11,620 nt of DNA, taken from NCBI GenBank assembly GCA_049513695.1, contig JBEKVW010000066.1, forward strand, positions 1 to 11,620, read 5' to 3'. Origin of the DNA: UBA1162 sp049513695. GTDB lineage: Bacteria > Chloroflexota > Dehalococcoidia > GIF9 > UBA5629. The position numbers were made by a program, and so were the translations under genes. Below the pieces are notes generated by a model. It was not told the DNA's origin, searched no databases, and saw only the letters and a list, made by a program, of their open reading frames with translations. Positions 7,487 through 11,620 of this stretch are shown here, piece after piece; within the stretch, counting starts at the first letter, position 1, and each line of letters opens with the position of its first letter.

Positions 7487-8211
7487 TACGGTTTCTTACC
7501 TACTGGCAACACATATAGAACGCCGGTATTGCCGGCCAACCCAATGACATTTTTTACCTGGTCTTCGGTGATGCCTCCTACCGTAACCGTGCCCAGGTTT
7601 AAGGCGGTAGCCTCCAGGCATATGTTCTGCGCAACGTGTCCGCCTTCCAGATACGCCCACTTCTGGCCGGTGTCACCGGACGTCTTGAGCTTATCGTAAT
7701 GTGCAGCGATGACGATGTCTATGGGGGCCGTCTGGATCGAACTTTGATTACCAATTGATTCCCGGTAGTCACCATCTTTTACCCTGGCCAGCTCATGGCC
7801 GTCGGGTTGATAAGTGTAGATGCCGGGGCCCAGCCCTTCCACATTACCGGCAACCAGATACAGCGTTAAGGGATAGCTTGCCATCGCCGAGGGGGCCGTG
7901 CGCTTGCCACTGCTGTCGGTAATGCCCTGTCCGGCCCAGAGAAGCTGGGAGATGTCATTGAGTGTTAGGGGAGCATCGGCGTACGCCCTTATTGATCTCC
8001 GTTTGGACAAAGCTTCCTCCAGCGACACGTCGCTCTTTAATCTTGGCTCGGGCAACTTTATATTTGCCTGTGACCCATCAGCCGGGTTAGTCGAATCAGT
8101 TGGGGCAGTTGGTGCCTGGGCGGTGCTGGTCACGATACCTGCACAGGAGGGAATGAACAGCGAGAAGCCGATCAGTAATAAGGCTAAGCATGCAAAGCGC
8201 GTGATATTCAT
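7486..8211 (-). CDS. SagB/ThcOx-type nitroreductase, predicted lipoprotein
   Basis: A 241-residue protein with an N-terminal lipoprotein signal: hydrophobic residues 8-20, then I-P-S-C with the lipidated cysteine at C23. A Pro/Thr/Ser/Ala-rich tether follows (about 28-52). The rest matches the SagB/ThcOx branch of the nitroreductase family: RRSIRAY (71-77), LNDISQLLWAGQGIT (84-98), IYTYQPDGHEL (131-141), WAYLEGGHVAQNICLEA (185-201), TVTVGG (208-213) and LYVLPVG (232-238). SagB proteins use FMN to oxidise azolines in RiPP synthesis, but many stand-alone members have unknown roles, and no YcaO cyclodehydratase or suitable precursor is visible here. ATG 8211 has AAGGAG with a 6-base spacer. It follows the J-domain gene by 93 bases on the same strand. 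Its predicted position on the cell surface is unusual for a flavin enzyme. Confidence 0.88.
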   Translation of the reverse strand: MNITRFACLALLLIGFSLFIPSCAGIVTSTAQAPTAPTDSTNPADGSQANIKLPEPRLKSDVSLEEALSKRRSIRAYADAPLTLNDISQLLWAGQGITDSSGKRTAPSAMASYPLTLYLVAGNVEGLGPGIYTYQPDGHELARVKDGDYRESIGNQSSIQTAPIDIVIAAHYDKLKTSGDTGQKWAYLEGGHVAQNICLEATALNLGTVTVGGITEDQVKNVIGLAGNTGVLYVLPVGKKP

Positions 8212-8304
8212 GGTGCTCTCCTTCGAACAACTGTAAACAATGATACAACTTTGACCTTACACTGTTTATAGTCCAGGCTGAACTTACTCTAGCGAAGCCC
8301 TGTC

Positions 8305-9183
8305 TCAACGGGTAGGCAAACTCGCTCTGACAGTAATTAGATCGTTTGAACAATTCGTTTTGACATCTATATACCCTAACATATCATTTACAAGCTTCGA
8401 TGTATCAATCTGTATCTGAATCTCCAGTTGATGTTCGAAACGAACGTGCCGCGGACTCACTTTTATCCATTTCTGCCTGGGAATCAGTTCGCCTTCGATA
8501 TGTCCGGTACCGGTGTTGATGAGTTTCACGGATTGTGGCAGAGGCATAATATCGGTTGCCACGTGGTATTCAAGAAACCTGCCCTCTACCTGCAGGGCCG
8601 GCCCCTTCACGGCCAGCTCAACCAGTACTTTGACCCCTTCCGTATAATGCGACCTGGTATTTTTAATCCTGACCGGGATGAGACAGTCATATTTTGAATA
8701 GGAGAATTGACCTCTCGCCTTTATATGAACACGTACGGGAAGCAGCTCGCTGCCCAGCTTTTCTATCCCTGTAATTTCCAGCCATTCAGGAAGCTGATCC
8801 GCGCCTACCTCATAACCGCTGTATGGGCCGCCAATATTGTCTATGTCAAAGTGCGAAGTCTTAATTTCATCGCTGCCCAGATTTTTGAACCTAATATGTT
8901 TCGGGAGGACTTTCAAAACAGGTTCTTTTATGTTGGCAGATTGTTGATGCGGAACAGATTGCCTGTGCTGAGACCATTTTGCATCGTACTCCTTTCTGCT
9001 GAAAGAATTTCTGAGGATATCATGGGCATTGTTTATTTTTTGCATTTTTTCGGCGGCAGAATTGCTTTTGTTGACATCCGGGTGGTATTTCTGCGCCAAT
9101 TTTCTATATGCCGCGTCTACCACCTCCGGCTCCGCCAGGGGGTGTACCTGAAGTATCTCGTAGTAATCTTCGAAAATGTCCAT
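8305..9183 (-). CDS. J-domain protein with two beta-sandwich-like C-terminal modules
   Basis: From the ATG at 9183 the product is 292 residues. Residues 5-71 form a J domain (DYYEILQVHPLAEPEVVDAAYRKL, with the HPD motif at 34-36 and a DILRNSFSRKEYD helix), which stimulates Hsp70/DnaK ATPase. There is no Gly/Phe region, zinc finger or classical DnaJ C-terminal domain. Two repeats follow: residues about 90-195 (FDIDNIGGP, then LPEWLEITG) and about 205-290 (VKLINTGTGHIEG, then WIKVSPRHVRF and GYIDVKTN). The spacing of Asn-Gly turns and a following Trp-Leu/Ile resembles BACON-like Ig folds. The frame stays open up to a TTG at 9228, which would add 15 residues; ATG 9183 is chosen because the J domain begins at once after it. 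No signal peptide is seen. The client is unknown. The J-domain call is firm; the C-terminal fold is inference. Confidence 0.85.
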   Translation of the reverse strand: MDIFEDYYEILQVHPLAEPEVVDAAYRKLAQKYHPDVNKSNSAAEKMQKINNAHDILRNSFSRKEYDAKWSQHRQSVPHQQSANIKEPVLKVLPKHIRFKNLGSDEIKTSHFDIDNIGGPYSGYEVGADQLPEWLEITGIEKLGSELLPVRVHIKARGQFSYSKYDCLIPVRIKNTRSHYTEGVKVLVELAVKGPALQVEGRFLEYHVATDIMPLPQSVKLINTGTGHIEGELIPRQKWIKVSPRHVRFEHQLEIQIQIDTSKLVNDMLGYIDVKTNCSNDLITVRASLPTR

Positions 9184-9187
9184 CTCC

Positions 9188-9216
9188 AATATATGATAAC
9201 GATTTTTACTGAACAA
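9188..9216 (-). promoter_or_regulatory. Candidate sigma-70 promoter for the J-domain gene
   Basis: On the minus strand, TTGTTC (9211-9216) is followed after exactly 17 bases by TATATT (9188-9193). The ATG at 9183 lies only 4 bases past the -10 box, so transcription would begin at or beside the start codon and give a leaderless mRNA. If the TTG start at 9228 is used instead, this promoter would lie inside the gene. Confidence 0.35.
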
Positions 9217-9304
9217 AGTTTTATCCAACTACCGGGTTGCATGAGATTTGATGTTGGGGTCTCAGTATTTTAGGTTGGAGAACGGGACTATTAAGAGGGG
9301 AGCG

Positions 9305-9313
9305 TGCTAGAAT
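9305..9313 (+). promoter_or_regulatory. Candidate extended -10 element for the surface protein gene
   Basis: TGCTAGAAT fits the TGnTATAAT extended -10 pattern with one mismatch in the hexamer. No good -35 box is seen. The ATG at 9323 is 9 bases past the box, so the predicted transcript has almost no 5' leader. The purine-rich AGGGGAG at 9296-9302 is 20 bases from the ATG, too far for normal ribosome binding. Confidence 0.3.
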
Positions 9314-9322
9314 AAATCAAAT

Positions 9323-10960
9323 ATGGCAGTTTTTTACAATCGCCGGCTGAAGCTGGGCCTGATTGGTGCAGCGGTTATTGTGTTAACATCAATATTGCTG
9401 GTGCTATCCGGGGCGAGCCCAACAACTGCAGATATCTCATCAACGACACAGCAATTCTATGGGGTTGTGTATAATAACGATGAGCTGGTGACATCCGGCT
9501 ATGTCATAATTGCCCTGGTAGGCGCTACCAAGGCAGGTCAAACCACCACAGATTCACAGGGCAGATATGGTTACAATCCTGTTTTTGAGGTAACGGCAAG
9601 CCCCGGGCAAACGGTGAATTTCTCTGTAAATGATCATCCGGCACTGCAGATGGCTATATTTCGGGGTGGTGCAGCGACTGAGTTGAACCTGACCTGCTAC
9701 GGTGCGGCTTCGCGAATGCCTCAAACCAGTTGTGGCGGCGCCGCTTGCGCTTCTTGCACTGCTGCCTCATGCGGCATCTCGCCCAAAACCCCCGGGCTAG
9801 CCACAGTGGGACGGCCATATTCTTTTGCGTTTTATGCGCAAGGCGGTGCTTTGCCCTATACCTGGTCAATTTCCTCAGGCAGCCTGCCGCCCGGATTAAC
9901 GCTGGATTGCACGTTAGGCGTAATCAAGGGCGTGCCAACCAGTCCTCAGGTTTATAGTTTTACAGTCCAGGTTAATGACAGCGCATCAAGTTACTTCACT
10001 TTAACCACTTCAATTCAAGTCAATCCAGGGACCGACTCCTCCCAGCCTGCTACTTCACAGGCAAGTACGCAAACTGCTTCCGTAACGTACAACTTCCTGG
10101 GTAATACCAACACACTAAATATCAGCGGCAATGCCCTTAATACAGCCGCAGAGATTTCCAGCATCGACCGGCGCGTCAGGTTGAATCTGGCAATCGGTAC
10201 CGTGCTTAACCTTCAGGGACAGTCCGTTATAGGGGCTGGTAATGAAACGAACCCGCCTCCTTCCAGTGACGGGTCAGTCAGTATACGGTCTTACAGTTTT
10301 AGTCCTGCCGGGGCAACTTTTTCCCCCTCCGCAACTATGAAGTTGAAATACGAGACTCCTCTACCACCCGGACTGACCGAACCCGCGCTTTATATCGCAT
10401 ATTGGAACGGGTCGACCTGGACCAAATTGGACTCTACCGTGAATACAGTCGCCAAGGAAGTCACCGCTTCTGTATCGCATTTCACGATCTTCGCTATCAG
10501 GGGTATATCGGAGACAACGGCGCAGGCTGCGGCTTCGACAGCAACGGTAGCTGCATCCTCTTCGGCTGCCTTTGGCTTTTCTGACCTGACTGCCGTGCCG
10601 GAGACCGTCGGTCCTGGTGAAAACGTAACTCTGTCAGTGCGCGTTATAAATACTGGCGCCTCGGAGGCAACAGGTGACGTTGTTCTTACAATTAATGATA
10701 AGACTAATATCCAAAAAGAAGTAACGTTGGAGCCGGGCAAATCTCAGCCAGTCAGCTTTACAGTTTCGGAAAGTGACGCTGGAAACTATAAGATCAGCAT
10801 CGGCGGCCTTAGTACCGGATTTCAAGTCATTAAATCTGCCTCGTCCGCGGAGCAGTCTTCGGGGCTCTCCACAGCAATCATCGTCATCATAGCCGCGGGG
10901 TGTTTGCTGGCCCTGGCCATCGCGCTGATGGGCATTTTCAGGCGGCGGCCTAAAAGTTAG
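9323..10960 (+). CDS. Modular Ig-type surface protein with C-terminal membrane anchor
   Basis: A 545-residue exported protein. Residues 9-30 are a hydrophobic signal or anchor after a basic start. Residues about 44-125 resemble a carboxypeptidase regulatory-like domain (FYGVVYNNDELVTSGYV, DSQGRYGY). A cysteine cluster (C125, C137, C142, C145, C150) leads into a putative Ig domain of the He_PIG type (about 155-233; LPYTWSISSGSLPPGLTL). A central beta-rich region (about 250-395) contains YIAYWNGSTWTKLDS and VSHFTIFAI, as in ZU5-like or adhesin-type modules. A CARDB-like domain (about 417-503; NVTLSVRVINTGASEATGDV) follows, then a transmembrane helix (517-538) and a basic RRRPKS tail, which points to membrane anchoring with the bulk outside. 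Ser/Thr/Ala linkers join the modules. No enzymatic motif is visible; adhesion or envelope structure is the likely role. It is divergent from the J-domain gene. Confidence 0.85.
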   Translation: MAVFYNRRLKLGLIGAAVIVLTSILLVLSGASPTTADISSTTQQFYGVVYNNDELVTSGYVIIALVGATKAGQTTTDSQGRYGYNPVFEVTASPGQTVNFSVNDHPALQMAIFRGGAATELNLTCYGAASRMPQTSCGGAACASCTAASCGISPKTPGLATVGRPYSFAFYAQGGALPYTWSISSGSLPPGLTLDCTLGVIKGVPTSPQVYSFTVQVNDSASSYFTLTTSIQVNPGTDSSQPATSQASTQTASVTYNFLGNTNTLNISGNALNTAAEISSIDRRVRLNLAIGTVLNLQGQSVIGAGNETNPPPSSDGSVSIRSYSFSPAGATFSPSATMKLKYETPLPPGLTEPALYIAYWNGSTWTKLDSTVNTVAKEVTASVSHFTIFAIRGISETTAQAAASTATVAASSSAAFGFSDLTAVPETVGPGENVTLSVRVINTGASEATGDVVLTINDKTNIQKEVTLEPGKSQPVSFTVSESDAGNYKISIGGLSTGFQVIKSASSAEQSSGLSTAIIVIIAAGCLLALAIALMGIFRRRPKS

Positions 10961-11022
10961 GTTTATACTATGTGTGAGCTATTATGAAGCAGCTGGTTAT
11001 TTTGCGGATACGTTGTTACATT
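10961..11022. other. Short spacer between convergent genes
   Basis: This 62-base spacer lies between the convergent surface protein gene and the short-chain dehydrogenase gene. I see no convincing terminator hairpin, promoter or repeat in it. Confidence 0.5.
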
Positions 11023-11620
11023 TCAATAGATAGACATGCCACCGTCGACAGAAATGGTCTGCCCGGTAATATATGAGGCATCGTCAGATGCCAGAAATAA
11101 AACTGTATTGGCTATCTCCTCCGCCTTTCCGTGACGTTTCATCGGCACCCTAAGTTCAATGTTTTTTATGCGCCGTTCATTCATTACAGGCGCGACCATC
11201 GGAGTATCTATGAAACCGGGGGCTACGCAGTTTACCCTGATGTTGTCCTTGGTCAGGCTGATAGCAAGCGATTTGGTTAAACCGACAACCCCTGCCTTGG
11301 AAGCTGAATATGCGAATATGGGGTGCCCGTAAAATGCTGCCATAGATGCGTTGTTAACTATTGCTCCTCCGCCGACTTTTCTCATCTCAGGCACAGCATA
11401 CTTACACATGAATAAGACACTTTTAAGATTGACACCCATAACTAAATCCCACTCTGTCTCGGTTACTTTGAGACCGGAACTGCCTGCCCCAATGCCGACA
11501 TTATTGAATAGGATATCCAACCTGCCATATTCCGCAATTGTGGATTCTATGACTTTCATCGCCTCCGCTTCCCTGGCAACGTCAGCTTGTAAAGCTATAC
11601 CTTTCCCGCCATTCTCCTTG
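11023..11620 (-). CDS. Short-chain dehydrogenase/reductase, 5' end outside the window
   Basis: The visible 198 residues are the C-terminal part of a classical SDR oxidoreductase, which uses NAD(P)(H) on alcohols or ketones. The frame runs open through the right edge (KENGGKGIALQADVA before the internal Met at 11559), so that Met is not the start; about 50 residues with the TGxxxGxG cofactor motif are missing. Seen are the NNVGIG motif (usually NNAG), the strand GGAIVNNASMAA holding the likely catalytic Ser, the catalytic Tyr and Lys in YSASK, RVNCVAPGFIDTPMV, and the C-terminal ITGQTISVDGG. The closest well-known types are 3-oxoacyl-ACP reductase-like or glucose dehydrogenase-like SDRs; the substrate cannot be assigned. 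It converges with the surface protein gene across 62 bases. Confidence 0.93.
   Translation of the reverse strand, partial: KENGGKGIALQADVAREAEAMKVIESTIAEYGRLDILFNNVGIGAGSSGLKVTETEWDLVMGVNLKSVLFMCKYAVPEMRKVGGGAIVNNASMAAFYGHPIFAYSASKAGVVGLTKSLAISLTKDNIRVNCVAPGFIDTPMVAPVMNERRIKNIELRVPMKRHGKAEEIANTVLFLASDDASYITGQTISVDGGMSIY

Noticed and set aside
5358..8211. RiPP biosynthetic cluster (peptide plus SagB-like oxidase)
   Set aside because: The peptide has a Sec signal and not a RiPP leader, the SagB-type protein is a predicted lipoprotein on the other strand, and no YcaO, radical SAM, protease or ABC exporter gene is in the window.
8096..8353. Minus-strand open frame of 85 codons bridging the J-domain and SagB-type genes
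   Set aside because: It overlaps the N-terminus of the SagB-type gene in another frame, and its product shows no signal or domain.
8707..9273. Plus-strand open frame of 188 codons
   Set aside because: It is antisense to the J-domain gene, whose HPD motif and repeats are clear; the translated product has no family features.
1..11620. CRISPR arrays, tRNA or rRNA genes, insertion sequences, phage genes
   Set aside because: No regularly spaced repeats, tRNA-like cloverleaf or CCA end, rRNA motifs, transposase or integrase sequence was seen on either strand.

Overview
This window looks like a chromosomal stretch from an environmental bacterium. The gene mix suggests a Chloroflexota, Dehalococcoidia-like lineage. 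Pointers are a very large soluble multi-PAS hybrid kinase, a lipoprotein of the SagB/ThcOx nitroreductase family, and a modular Ig-type surface protein ending in a membrane anchor. The assignment rests on family recognition only and is tentative. I see no tRNA, rRNA, CRISPR array, insertion sequence, integrase or phage gene.

Layout. (1) Positions 1-4949, minus strand: a two-component module. A 1532-residue hybrid histidine kinase (six PAS domains, GAF, HisKA, HATPase, receiver, Hpt) is followed 83 bases later by a response regulator that runs off the left edge. (2) Positions 4950-5357: a gene-poor stretch with the kinase's ribosome binding site and a hairpin followed by a T-run. (3) Positions 5358-7445, plus strand: a small Sec-exported cysteine-containing peptide, a zinc-dependent alcohol dehydrogenase of the MDR superfamily, and a cytoplasmic nitroreductase-family flavoprotein. 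The last two are probably one transcript. (4) Positions 7486-9183, minus strand: a J-domain protein with two C-terminal beta-sandwich-like modules, then a SagB-type nitroreductase with a lipoprotein signal. (5) Positions 9323-10960, plus strand: a 545-residue surface protein divergent from the J-domain gene. (6) Positions 11023-11620, minus strand: a short-chain dehydrogenase cut by the right edge.

How the genes may work together. The kinase and regulator form a self-contained His-Asp-His-Asp phosphorelay with many cytoplasmic input domains. The middle holds four oxidoreductases (MDR alcohol dehydrogenase, two nitroreductase-fold proteins, SDR), which suggests accessory redox metabolism, although no shared substrate can be read from the sequence. 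Three products carry export signals: the small peptide, the SagB lipoprotein and the Ig-type protein.

I did not find a clear, complete new defence or biosynthetic system. The best leads are the J-domain plus beta-sandwich architecture, the exported SagB-type flavoprotein without RiPP partners, the small exported cysteine peptide with its structured leader, and the cysteine clusters in the first PAS domain and in the surface protein.
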